Program-made: the position numbers and the translations under genes
Shown: piece after piece, positions 16,137 through 23,141 of the stretch
How positions within the stretch are numbered: position 1 is the stretch's first letter
Layout: every line of letters starts with the position of its first letter
Notes under the pieces: generated by a model
Databases searched by the model: none
Seen by the model: only the letters and a program-made list of their open reading frames with translations
What the model was told of the DNA's origin: nothing
NCBI RefSeq assembly: GCF_007993795.1
Contig: NZ_CP042476.1
Span: forward strand, 2,480,001-2,544,000
Source of the DNA: Antarcticibacterium arcticum
GTDB taxonomy: Bacteria > Bacteroidota > Bacteroidia > Flavobacteriales > Flavobacteriaceae
Reading direction: 5' to 3'
DNA: 64,000 nucleotides

Positions 16137-16850
16137 ATGGATTTTTTTGACAGACATAAGGCGCTTATAATTACCAGCTTGTTATGCTCAGTACTTATTC
16201 TTGCACTTTATAATTTTAATTTGTCCAGCAAAAATCAAAAAGTGAGGGAACTACTGGTGGACCTTGATAATTTTCAGGTAGAAAAACCGGAGGAGCCGGA
16301 ACCGGAGCCCGAGGAAACTCCGGAAACGACCAACAGGCAAACTGCGCAAACCCACCAGGCCTTTAATGAAAACCAGGAAGCCCGTGAAACCAATTTTGAC
16401 AGGCAACTCCAGGAAATATTTGAAAAAAACAGTGCTGCCCAACTGGAATCTTCCAATGAGGATAGCCCCGGCACCTCGGGAAGTTTTGGGATGCAGCAAA
16501 AAAAGGAAGAAGTAAAAAAAAGGTCTGATGGAGACCGGTCTTCAGAAAAAACCTCGACCCAAAGCGGGGGAATGGATAATAGTTCCATTACATACTCACT
16601 GCTGGGGAGAACTGCAGTACATATTCCCAATCCCATATACACCTGTGACCGAGCCGGAAAGATCGTGGTGAATATAACGGTAAATGCAGAGGGAAGAGTG
16701 CTTACAACTTCCATAAACCGCGGAAGTTCCTCTACTACCAATGAATGCCTTACCGAACAGGCGATGCAATATGCAACCCAGGCCATTTTTAGCCGTATGG
16801 CTGGCCGCAATTCCCAACCCGGCACCATCACTTATAATTTTAAACCCTGA
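16137..16850 (+). CDS. TonB/TolA-like energy-transducer protein
   Basis: The 237-residue protein has one N-terminal helix (about 11-28), a Pro/Glu-rich stretch (about 50-65, PEEPEPEPEETPET), a polar linker, and a C-terminal domain of about 85 residues with the TonB-type pattern: GKIVVNITVNAEGRVL, a conserved Cys, and a QPGTITYNF ending. Such proteins span the periplasm and pass proton-motive-force energy to outer-membrane receptors. No exbB or exbD lies beside it, so it would share these from elsewhere. It starts 38 bases after truB and stops 5 bases before tag. Confidence 0.7.
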   Translation: MDFFDRHKALIITSLLCSVLILALYNFNLSSKNQKVRELLVDLDNFQVEKPEEPEPEPEETPETTNRQTAQTHQAFNENQEARETNFDRQLQEIFEKNSAAQLESSNEDSPGTSGSFGMQQKKEEVKKRSDGDRSSEKTSTQSGGMDNSSITYSLLGRTAVHIPNPIYTCDRAGKIVVNITVNAEGRVLTTSINRGSSSTTNECLTEQAMQYATQAIFSRMAGRNSQPGTITYNFKP

Positions 16851-16855
16851 AGCAA

Positions 16856-17437
16856 ATGGACACTTTGAACCGCTGTGGCTGGTGTGTGGGAGATACCCTT
16901 TACGAGACTTATCACGATACAGAGTGGGGTGTTCCTGTTTTGGATGATGAGAAACTATTTGAATTTCTAATCCTGGAAACATTTCAGGCGGGCCTGAGCT
17001 GGATCACAATCCTTAGAAAACGCGAGAACTTCAGGGAGGCTTTTGACGGGTTCAACTATAAAAAAATAGCAGATTATTCAGAAGGAAAAATTAAGGAACT
17101 TCTGCAAAATTCCGGGATTATAAGAAATAAGCTAAAGGTAAGGGCAACGGTTACTAATGCCCGGGCTTTTATGGAAGTGCAGAAAGAATTTGGAAGCTTT
17201 TCAAATTATATCTGGGATTTTGTTGGAAAAAAACCAATCCACAATAAGGTGACCAATTACAAAGAAGCACCGCCTACCACGGCAATAAGTGATGCATTAA
17301 GCAAAGACCTTAAAAAACGCGGTTTTAAATTTGTGGGTTCAACAGTTATGTATGCTCATATGCAGGCTACCGGAATGGTGAATGATCACGAAGTGACCTG
17401 TTACCGGTACAACGAGGTTAAAAAGATCGAAATTTGA
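16856..17437 (+). CDS. tag: DNA-3-methyladenine glycosylase I
   Basis: Tag removes 3-methyladenine from alkylated DNA. The 193-residue protein carries the family's zinc ligands: an N-terminal Cys in NRCGWC, His in TYHDTEWGVP, and the C-terminal pair in NDHEVTCYRY. The helix-hairpin region LETFQAGLSWITILRKRE (about residues 42-59) with its conserved Glu and Trp is intact. It starts 5 bases after the TonB-like gene and ends directly against the convergent aat gene, with no bases between the stop codons. Confidence 0.95.
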   Translation: MDTLNRCGWCVGDTLYETYHDTEWGVPVLDDEKLFEFLILETFQAGLSWITILRKRENFREAFDGFNYKKIADYSEGKIKELLQNSGIIRNKLKVRATVTNARAFMEVQKEFGSFSNYIWDFVGKKPIHNKVTNYKEAPPTTAISDALSKDLKKRGFKFVGSTVMYAHMQATGMVNDHEVTCYRYNEVKKIEI

Positions 17438-18076
17438 TTATTCCAGATATTTTAAAAATTCCCTGCGGGGGATTTCTTCGGCTCCCAGGCTCTCCAAGTG
17501 GGCTGTATAAACCTGGCAATCTATAAGCTTAATCCCACGCGCCCTGAGCTTTTCTACCCACACAATAAATCCATACTTTGAGGCATTGCTTATTTTTGCA
17601 AACATGCTTTCCCCGCAAAACACTTTTTGCTCCTTTAAATATATCCCGTAAAGCCCTCCTACCAATCTATTCCCCTTCCAAACTTCTACAGATTGGGCAA
17701 TTCCCAACCCGTGTAATTTTAAAAAAGCATTCTTAAGATCTGGTGTGATCCAGGTGCCTTTTTGTCCTTCCCGGGATATAGATGCACAATTATTAATAAC
17801 AGCTTCAAAATTTTCATCAAAGGTGACCCTGAAAGCCTCTTTTTCTATCAATTTCCGCATGCTTTTGGAAACCTTTAATTTATGGGGAAAAAGTACCATT
17901 CTGGGGTCGGGACTATACCAAATTACGGGCTGGGAAGCTTCATACCATGGAAAGATCCCGTGACAATAAGCATCCAGAAGTCGTTTTACTGAAAGATCGC
18001 CGCCAATTGCCAGAAGGCCGTCTTCATTGGCCATCTCAACGGGAGGGAATTCTTCATATGACTTATGCTTTCTCAA
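17438..18076 (-). CDS. aat: Leucyl/phenylalanyl-tRNA--protein transferase
   Basis: Aat attaches Leu or Phe from aminoacyl-tRNA to N-terminal Arg or Lys, marking proteins for ClpAP/ClpS degradation (the bacterial N-end rule). The 212-residue protein shows GIFPWYEASQPVIWYSPDPR (about 40-59), the GTWITPDLKNAFLKLHGLG region (about 107-125), and the late DCQVYTAHLESLGAEEIPR motif. It converges tail to tail with tag. Confidence 0.95.
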   Translation of the reverse strand: MRKHKSYEEFPPVEMANEDGLLAIGGDLSVKRLLDAYCHGIFPWYEASQPVIWYSPDPRMVLFPHKLKVSKSMRKLIEKEAFRVTFDENFEAVINNCASISREGQKGTWITPDLKNAFLKLHGLGIAQSVEVWKGNRLVGGLYGIYLKEQKVFCGESMFAKISNASKYGFIVWVEKLRARGIKLIDCQVYTAHLESLGAEEIPRREFLKYLE

Positions 18077-18110
18077 CTGTTTGATAATTTAGAAACAAAT
18101 TTAAAATAAT

Positions 18111-18145
18111 AAAAAAGCCCGGCTTCATAATATGAAGCCAAGCTT
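18111..18145 (-). terminator. Terminator after the DUF3127 gene
   Basis: An 8-bp perfect stem (GGCTTCAT / ATGAAGCC) is extended by an outer AGC/GCT pairing. On the minus strand it runs into six T. It lies 45 bases after the DUF3127 stop. Confidence 0.85.
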
Positions 18146-18189
18146 TCGTTATCATTTACACATTTTAATAAGTAAAATGCAGCGGGGAC

Positions 18190-18561
18190 CTAGAAAGGAA
18201 GATCGTCGTAATCTTCATCATTCAGGTTTTGAGCGGGAGGAAAATCTGTAGGAGGTGGTACATTTTGGCCTGCCGGTGCTCCTGCCTGTAAATTCTCAAC
18301 TCTCCATCCCTGGATTGAATTGAAATATTTTGTTTCTCCCTGAGGGTTTACCCACTCTCTTCCACGTAAATTAACTCCAATTTTCACAGGTTGTCCCACC
18401 TGGAAATTGTTAAGGAGGTCTGTTTTATCCTGCACAAATTCAATCATTAGGTGCTGCGGATATTGCTCCTCTGTGGTAACTACTACTTCTCTTTTTCTAA
18501 ATCCATTGTTCCCAAACGTTTGGGTTTCTCCAATCATTTTGATCTTACCTTGTACTTCCAT
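18190..18561 (-). CDS. DUF3127 family protein (OB-fold, SSB-like)
   Basis: This is a 123-residue protein of the DUF3127 family, an OB-fold resembling single-strand DNA-binding proteins. The body (about 1-90) is beta-rich, with GNNGFRKREVVVTTEEQYPQ (about 18-37) as its hallmark. The tail is Pro/Ala/Gln-rich and ends in DEDYDDLPF, the acidic DDLPF tip that in SSB docks partner proteins. The real ssb at 45.0 kb ends in the same DDLPF. Role unknown; nucleic-acid binding is inference. It follows the flavin reductase gene by two bases. Confidence 0.85.
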   Translation of the reverse strand: MEVQGKIKMIGETQTFGNNGFRKREVVVTTEEQYPQHLMIEFVQDKTDLLNNFQVGQPVKIGVNLRGREWVNPQGETKYFNSIQGWRVENLQAGAPAGQNVPPPTDFPPAQNLNDEDYDDLPF

Positions 18562-18563
18562 TT

Positions 18564-19442
18564 TTATCTCTTTTTTGCTAATAATAATTTCCAGGCTAGT
18601 GCCGGTTCATCTTTCTCTAAATATTCCTGCGCGCGCTTATGGATTTTTGCCGTATCGCCGGAACCTAAAATCTCCGCAGCGCCTGTGTCTTCCTTTAAAA
18701 ATTTCTCAATCTCTTCCAGGGTTGGCAAGGCTTCAACATTCCCCAGTTTCCCCAGGTCATTCCCTGTAAGCACCTTGCTCGACCTTATCTCGGGAGCTAT
18801 GGCGTCCACCCCAATTCCCAGCGTAGTCAACGGCTTTGGAACTTCAAACATACCTAATTTTGCCCGGGTATACCAATTCCCGCCCATTCTTGCAACCTGG
18901 TCAATTTTAAGTTGATCTATAAAACCCGTTTCATCCAGAATAGATTCATCAAAATGCATTTTTACCACCTCGCAAATTACCAGGTTCCCTGCGCCACCTT
19001 CCTGCCCCAGTTCTATGACATCCAAAACTTTACACTCAAATTGAGCAGGAGATTCGGCTACGCGAAATGGAGCTACCAAATCTGATTTCAACATCGTAAA
19101 ACCAGCTTTTTCAAACTCATTCACACCTTCAGCATATTCTGTACTGGAAAGGGAGGTTTGCTGCACCATATTGAAATTTACAATATTTATTACAACCTCT
19201 TTCGTCTCCTTTACATTTAAATAAGTATGCTTTACAGTATTGTCCCTTCCCCGTCTTGCAGGTGAAAACACCAAAATTGGAGGATTTGCGCTAAATACGT
19301 TGAAAAAACTAAAAGGAGATAAATTTGGCCTCCCCTGGGCATCAATAGTACTGGCAAATGCAATAGGTCTTGGGCCTACTGCCCCAAGCAAATATTGGTG
19401 GCATTTTCCGGTACTTATTTCTTTAGGATCAATACTAAGCAT
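18564..19442 (-). CDS. Flavin reductase-like FMN-binding protein
   Basis: The 292-residue protein starts with the flavin-reductase split-barrel domain (about 14-190). The FMN-loop pattern is LLGAVGPRPIAFASTIDAQG (about 18-37), followed by LSPFSFFNVFSANPPILVF. The C-terminal 80 residues are helical and variable. Family members reduce or bind FMN with NAD(P)H, but this subfamily has no fixed substrate. It is probably co-transcribed with the DUF3127 gene two bases downstream and is divergent from the histidine kinase at 19550. Confidence 0.85.
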   Translation of the reverse strand: MLSIDPKEISTGKCHQYLLGAVGPRPIAFASTIDAQGRPNLSPFSFFNVFSANPPILVFSPARRGRDNTVKHTYLNVKETKEVVINIVNFNMVQQTSLSSTEYAEGVNEFEKAGFTMLKSDLVAPFRVAESPAQFECKVLDVIELGQEGGAGNLVICEVVKMHFDESILDETGFIDQLKIDQVARMGGNWYTRAKLGMFEVPKPLTTLGIGVDAIAPEIRSSKVLTGNDLGKLGNVEALPTLEEIEKFLKEDTGAAEILGSGDTAKIHKRAQEYLEKDEPALAWKLLLAKKR

Positions 19443-19549
19443 CTGCTATTTTTCACAAAGGTAGCGAATAGGGATAGGAATGAAAAACCCTGGCCTCACA
19501 TTAATATTAACAGAAAACGGTTATATTTAACCCATAATTCAAGGACTTG

Positions 19550-20710
19550 ATGAACTTTTCAGACGAACGAAAGCCTGCCCGTTGGTTTATAATTATTTCC
19601 TCTTTAGTCATAGTTGCCTTAATTTTATGGAACACTTCCATTTTCTTTGAAAGCTTAAAGGAAGATGAGAGGGATAAAATGGAAATTTGGGCTGCAGCCC
19701 AGGCATTCCTTGCCCAAACCGATAATGATACTGAAATTGCCCTGACCCTTTTGGTGCTTAACAGCAATACCACTATTCCCACTATTTGGGTTGATGAGAA
19801 AGGAAACATCATTGACGGACTAAATATTGACGAAGAAGTAAGGAGTGACGAGTCAAGATTATTACGATATCTGGAACGCTTAAAGGAGGAAAACGAACCC
19901 ATTGAAATGGAATTAGGTGACAACCTCGTGCACAGAATCTATTATGGCGATTCTCCCCTACTCACCAAAATAAAATATTATCCAATTGGACTGCTGCTTA
20001 TTATTTTCCTGTTTATAAGCGTAGTTTACTTTTTTTACACTACCACAAAATCCAGCGAGCAGAACAAACTCTGGGCAGGGATGGCAAAAGAGACCGCTCA
20101 CCAGATAGGCACCCCGCTTTCCTCCCTTATTGGATGGACCGAAATTTTAAAAGAGGAAAATGTAGACAAGACCTATATTGCAGAAATGGAAAAGGATGTG
20201 GACCGCCTTCGAACCATAACTGAACGATTTTCAAAGATAGGCTCTGAGCCTATTCTTTCCAGAACCGAACTAATCCAGGCTACTAAAGAAAGCTTCACCT
20301 ATATAAAATCCCGCAGCTCAGATCTTATAGAATTCAACATTTCCACACCATATTCACCTATTTATGTAAACCTGAATCCTTCCCTCTACAGCTGGACCAT
20401 AGAAAATCTCGTAAAGAACGGGATTGACGCTATGCGGGGCAAAGGCAGTTTGAATATTGAGATAAAACAGGACCTTCATTGGGTATATGTGTATATTAAA
20501 GATACGGGAAAGGGCCTTCCTAAAAGCAAATTCAATCTCATTTTTGAACCCGGCTACACCTCCAAAAAAAGAGGCTGGGGGCTTGGGCTGTCACTGGCCA
20601 AACGTATTATAGAGGATTATCACAAAGGGCGTATTAGGGTTTACAATAGTGAAATAAATAAAGGAACCACCTTCCAGATAGCTTTAAAGAAGGTGTCCGG
20701 TGATCAATAA
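19550..20710 (+). CDS. Membrane sensor histidine kinase (orphan)
   Basis: The 386-residue kinase has two transmembrane helices (about 12-32 and 142-165) flanking a periplasmic sensor of about 110 residues. The phosphorylation site is in ETAHQIGTPLSSLIGW and the N-box in NLVKNGIDAM. The G boxes are DTGKGLP, FEPGYTSKKRGWGLGL and the GTTFQI ending. I start it at the ATG at 19550, one codon after a possible TTG. No response regulator gene is adjacent, so its partner is encoded elsewhere. It overlaps the convergent HAD gene by 7 bases. Confidence 0.9.
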   Translation: MNFSDERKPARWFIIISSLVIVALILWNTSIFFESLKEDERDKMEIWAAAQAFLAQTDNDTEIALTLLVLNSNTTIPTIWVDEKGNIIDGLNIDEEVRSDESRLLRYLERLKEENEPIEMELGDNLVHRIYYGDSPLLTKIKYYPIGLLLIIFLFISVVYFFYTTTKSSEQNKLWAGMAKETAHQIGTPLSSLIGWTEILKEENVDKTYIAEMEKDVDRLRTITERFSKIGSEPILSRTELIQATKESFTYIKSRSSDLIEFNISTPYSPIYVNLNPSLYSWTIENLVKNGIDAMRGKGSLNIEIKQDLHWVYVYIKDTGKGLPKSKFNLIFEPGYTSKKRGWGLGLSLAKRIIEDYHKGRIRVYNSEINKGTTFQIALKKVSGDQ

Positions 20711-21318
20711 GGAGTGATCTCACCATCCTTTATTAAGAAGGCTTTCTCTGCCCGGTCAAGGATTTCTTCCTTACTGTCTGAATATGCTTCTATGATCCTG
20801 TAAGCTTTCCCGTCAAGAAATTCTTCCAACCTGTTTATTTTTTCCTCGTCTTTACAGGCTTTCCCCTGTACGAGGTAAGTATGCCCGGTATATTTCACGC
20901 AGGTACCTGCAAAACCGTCTATTTTATAAAGATCAAAGAGTGGTTTTACGTAAAGCTCCAACCCCCCGGTAGCACAAAATATCACAACATTTTGAGCTTT
21001 TAGTTCGGCAAATCTTTGCAACAGTTCTTTATTGAAGTTGTCAGGATATTCCTGTTCCCAGAATTCAGCAGCATATTTTTTTACCTGTTCGGGTGAAAAA
21101 TCATCCAGATAATTAAAAAAGTTTTCTTTGAATTCGGTTTGTCTTATCTGGTTTACTTTGAGAAGCAACTTATAATAAACCATTTCAACATAATATTTTA
21201 TACGATTGGGCCTTTTTGAAATAATGAATTTATAAAATTCATCTTTGGAGCTTTTATTATAAAAGGTACCATTGAGGTCAAAGACCATAACCTTAATCAC
21301 TTCTTTATTGTGCCCCAT
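20704..21318 (-). CDS. HAD-superfamily hydrolase-like protein with altered motif I
   Basis: The 204-residue protein has the HAD-IB layout of phosphoserine-phosphatase relatives: motif I VFDLNGTFY (about 12-20), a helical cap (about 25-95), motif II VVIFCATGG (about 111-119), and motif III in AYSDSKEEI (about 178-186). In motif I the second Asp of the canonical DxDGT is Asn, so the usual general acid/base is missing while the nucleophile Asp remains. It may be a weak or non-phosphatase enzyme, or a binding protein. Substrate unknown. Confidence 0.75.
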   Translation of the reverse strand: MGHNKEVIKVMVFDLNGTFYNKSSKDEFYKFIISKRPNRIKYYVEMVYYKLLLKVNQIRQTEFKENFFNYLDDFSPEQVKKYAAEFWEQEYPDNFNKELLQRFAELKAQNVVIFCATGGLELYVKPLFDLYKIDGFAGTCVKYTGHTYLVQGKACKDEEKINRLEEFLDGKAYRIIEAYSDSKEEILDRAEKAFLIKDGEITPY

Positions 21319-21401
21319 TTTCAGGAAATTAAAATTGATTATACCTTCTTCAATTCCCCGGGAAATGGCAAGGTTTGTTTGAATTTGCGAATTCTCGCAG
21401 G

Positions 21402-21791
21402 CTAAAAATTGGCTCTTATTTCGGCCGCGGTAGCTTCAAATTCTTCTTTAGAGAAACTTAGTTTATTCCCAAAATTCATATCGCCCATAGAATTAAGCGG
21501 GATCAAATGTACATGTACATGAGGCACTTCCAGGCCTATAACTGCCATTCCCACCCTTTTACATGTAACAGATTTTTCAAGGGAAACCGCCACCTTTCGC
21601 GAAAATTCCATTAGCCTTCCATAAAGCGCAGGCTCCATATCAAAGATCTTATTGATCTCTTCTTTGGGAATACAAAGGGTATGGCCTTTGGCATTGGGAT
21701 TAATATCCAGAAATGCCAGAAATTCATCAGTCTCGGCCACTTTATAAGCGGGAAGCTCCCCCGATATAATTTTTGAAAAGATACTTGTCAT
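21402..21791 (-). CDS. HIT-family nucleotide-binding protein
   Basis: The 129-residue protein of the histidine triad family acts as a nucleoside-phosphoramidate or dinucleotide hydrolase. The triad is VPHVHVHLIPL (about 89-99), preceded by the usual IFSKIISGELPAYKVAETDEF N-terminus (about 4-24) and the HTLCIPKEE motif. It lies 126 bases downstream of greA on the same strand and may share its transcript. Confidence 0.95.
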   Translation of the reverse strand: MTSIFSKIISGELPAYKVAETDEFLAFLDINPNAKGHTLCIPKEEINKIFDMEPALYGRLMEFSRKVAVSLEKSVTCKRVGMAVIGLEVPHVHVHLIPLNSMGDMNFGNKLSFSKEEFEATAAEIRANF

Positions 21792-21917
21792 ATTTTTTAT
21801 TTAAGTAATTATGCGAAGGCAGATTTCCTGCCCCAAATTTTCTAAAATTAGAAAATCCTTCTCATTTGCCGGTAATATCAACAATGAAAAGGACTTTATT
21901 CAAATTTTGTGAATACT

Positions 21918-22394
21918 TTATTCCCTCCAGATCTCAAGGATCTCAAATTTCATAGTTCCATTGGGCACTTCAACTTCAGCAGTTTCTCCTACCTGTTTCC
22001 CCAGCAAACCTTTTCCAATTGGAGATTCTACAGAGATCTTTCCGGCTTTAAGATCTGCTTCACTTTGGGCAACAAGTTTATATTTCACCTCAGTTTTGTT
22101 GGCCAGGTTCTTTATACGCACGTGGGAATGCACCAGTACTTTAGAAGTATCAAGTTGAGATTCATCTATAATACGGGCATTGGAAAGGATCTCTTCCATT
22201 TTTGATATACGTAGTTCCAGTAATCCCTGGGCTTCCTTAGCAGCATCATATTCGGCATTTTCACTTAGATCTCCTTTATCGCGGGCATCAGCAATTGCCT
22301 GGGAAGCCTTTGGACGTTCCACATCACGCAATTGGTTAAGCTCATCCTTTAACTTTTTCAAACCTTCTGGAGTATAATAAGATACTTTGGTCAT
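21918..22394 (-). CDS. greA: Transcription elongation factor GreA
   Basis: GreA rescues backtracked RNA polymerase by stimulating transcript cleavage. The N-terminal coiled coil (residues 1-75) carries the basic/acidic tip DARDKGDLSENAEYDAAKE, with the catalytic Asp and Glu of the loop. The C-terminal FKBP-like domain ends in SPIGKGLLGKQVGE and the EIL tail. I place the start at the ATG at 22394 (MTKVSYY, 158 residues), the normal family length; an ATG six codons upstream is in frame. The leader of about 195 bases contains a terminator-like hairpin and an inverted repeat. Confidence 0.95.
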   Translation of the reverse strand: MTKVSYYTPEGLKKLKDELNQLRDVERPKASQAIADARDKGDLSENAEYDAAKEAQGLLELRISKMEEILSNARIIDESQLDTSKVLVHSHVRIKNLANKTEVKYKLVAQSEADLKAGKISVESPIGKGLLGKQVGETAEVEVPNGTMKFEILEIWRE

Positions 22395-22474
22395 AATTTT
22401 ATCGTTTAACATTTAAGGCTGAAAAGAATTTTCCCCTCAACCCTATCTGTGTTATTATTTGCTTTGAATTTTAG

Positions 22475-22505
22475 GTTCAAAACTTAAAAGTTCAAAGTTT
22501 TGAAC
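22475..22505. repeat. Inverted repeat in the greA leader
   Basis: A perfect 9-bp inverted repeat (GTTCAAAAC / GTTTTGAAC) with a 13-base loop lies about 80-110 bases before the greA start. It has no T-run, so it is not a terminator; it could be an operator or an RNA fold. Confidence 0.45.
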
Positions 22506-22560
22506 AGATCTTTACAAGATCTTATTTTTTGAAAATAAAAATTTTGTACGGTCAATAAAT

Positions 22561-22590
22561 ACAAAAAATCCCACGCGAGACGGGATTTAT
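22561..22590 (-). terminator. Terminator-like hairpin at the 5' end of the greA transcript
   Basis: On the minus strand AAATCCC pairs with GGGATTT across a 9-base loop, followed directly by a T-run (GGGATTTTTTTG). It starts about where transcription from the TATATTTG box at 22596-22603 would begin. No minus-strand gene ends nearby, so it looks like a leader attenuator rather than the end of an upstream gene. Confidence 0.6.
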
Positions 22591-22595
22591 CTAAA

Positions 22596-22626
22596 CAAAT
22601 ATAATAAATTTAAATATTGAAAGCAA
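22596..22626 (-). promoter_or_regulatory. Probable greA promoter
   Basis: On the minus strand TATATTTG (22603 to 22596) matches the Bacteroidota -7 consensus TAnnTTTG. A TTG (22626 to 22624) lies 20 bases upstream, the right spacing for the -33 element. The predicted start falls at about 22589. Confidence 0.6.
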
Positions 22627-22655
22627 TTAATTTAGAAGCCATCAAAAACCCGGGA

Positions 22656-23087
22656 ATGTTCCATAAATTTCTTTTTATTCTCATTGCGGCATTTGCCTTA
22701 ACGTCTTGTGAGCCAGATGATGAGGTGAGAAACAATCCTTACCTTACCAATATAAGTTTTCGTCTTGATCTAAATTTGAACCTGCCTGAATATAACAGCC
22801 TCAATTTCCCCGGAAATAGTTATGTGACCTATAACAGGGGGATTAATGGGGTGGTGGTTTATAATATTAATAATACCCAATTCACCGCTTTTGAATTAAG
22901 CGATCCCAACCACCCCTTATCCGGTTGTTCCAGGTTAACGGTACAGGGAATAATTGCCACCTGTAGTTGTGGTGACGGTAATTCCTACAATATCCTTACC
23001 GGCGAGCTTTCATCCGGCACCGGGCAATACTCCCTTAAACCTTACAGGGTTAGAAAGAGCGGAAATATTATAGAGGTTTATAACTAG
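22656..23087 (+). CDS. Lipoprotein with a degenerate Rieske-like domain
   Basis: The 143-residue protein begins with a lipoprotein signal (MFHKFLFILIAAFALTSC, Cys18 as lipidation site). A TTG 13 codons upstream (22617) is in frame, but this ATG gives the normal signal length. The C-terminal part follows the Rieske pattern: a box-1-like CSRL, then box-2-like CSCGDG, then a TG turn and LKPYRV..GNIIEVY. Both cluster-ligand histidines (CxH and CxxH) are replaced by Arg and Gly, while the cysteines stay. A normal 2Fe-2S centre is therefore unlikely. The cellular role is unknown; it should sit in a membrane facing the periplasm. Confidence 0.7.
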   Translation: MFHKFLFILIAAFALTSCEPDDEVRNNPYLTNISFRLDLNLNLPEYNSLNFPGNSYVTYNRGINGVVVYNINNTQFTAFELSDPNHPLSGCSRLTVQGIIATCSCGDGNSYNILTGELSSGTGQYSLKPYRVRKSGNIIEVYN

Positions 23088-23118
23088 AACGCCGCCAGCA
23101 CCAACCGCTGGTTTCCCT

Positions 23119-23141
23119 AAAAACCCTAAAATTTCAGGGTT
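23119..23141 (-). terminator. Probable terminator overlapping the TonB-receptor stop codon
   Basis: On the minus strand AACCCT pairs with AGGGTT around the last codons and stop, followed by five T. It is short but well placed. Confidence 0.45.

Noticed and set aside
16274..16831. A 185-codon minus-strand ORF opposite the TonB-like gene
   Set aside because: It mirrors the Pro/Glu-rich linker as Ser/Gly-rich low complexity; the plus-strand gene has an anchor helix, a conserved C-terminal domain and tight neighbour spacing.
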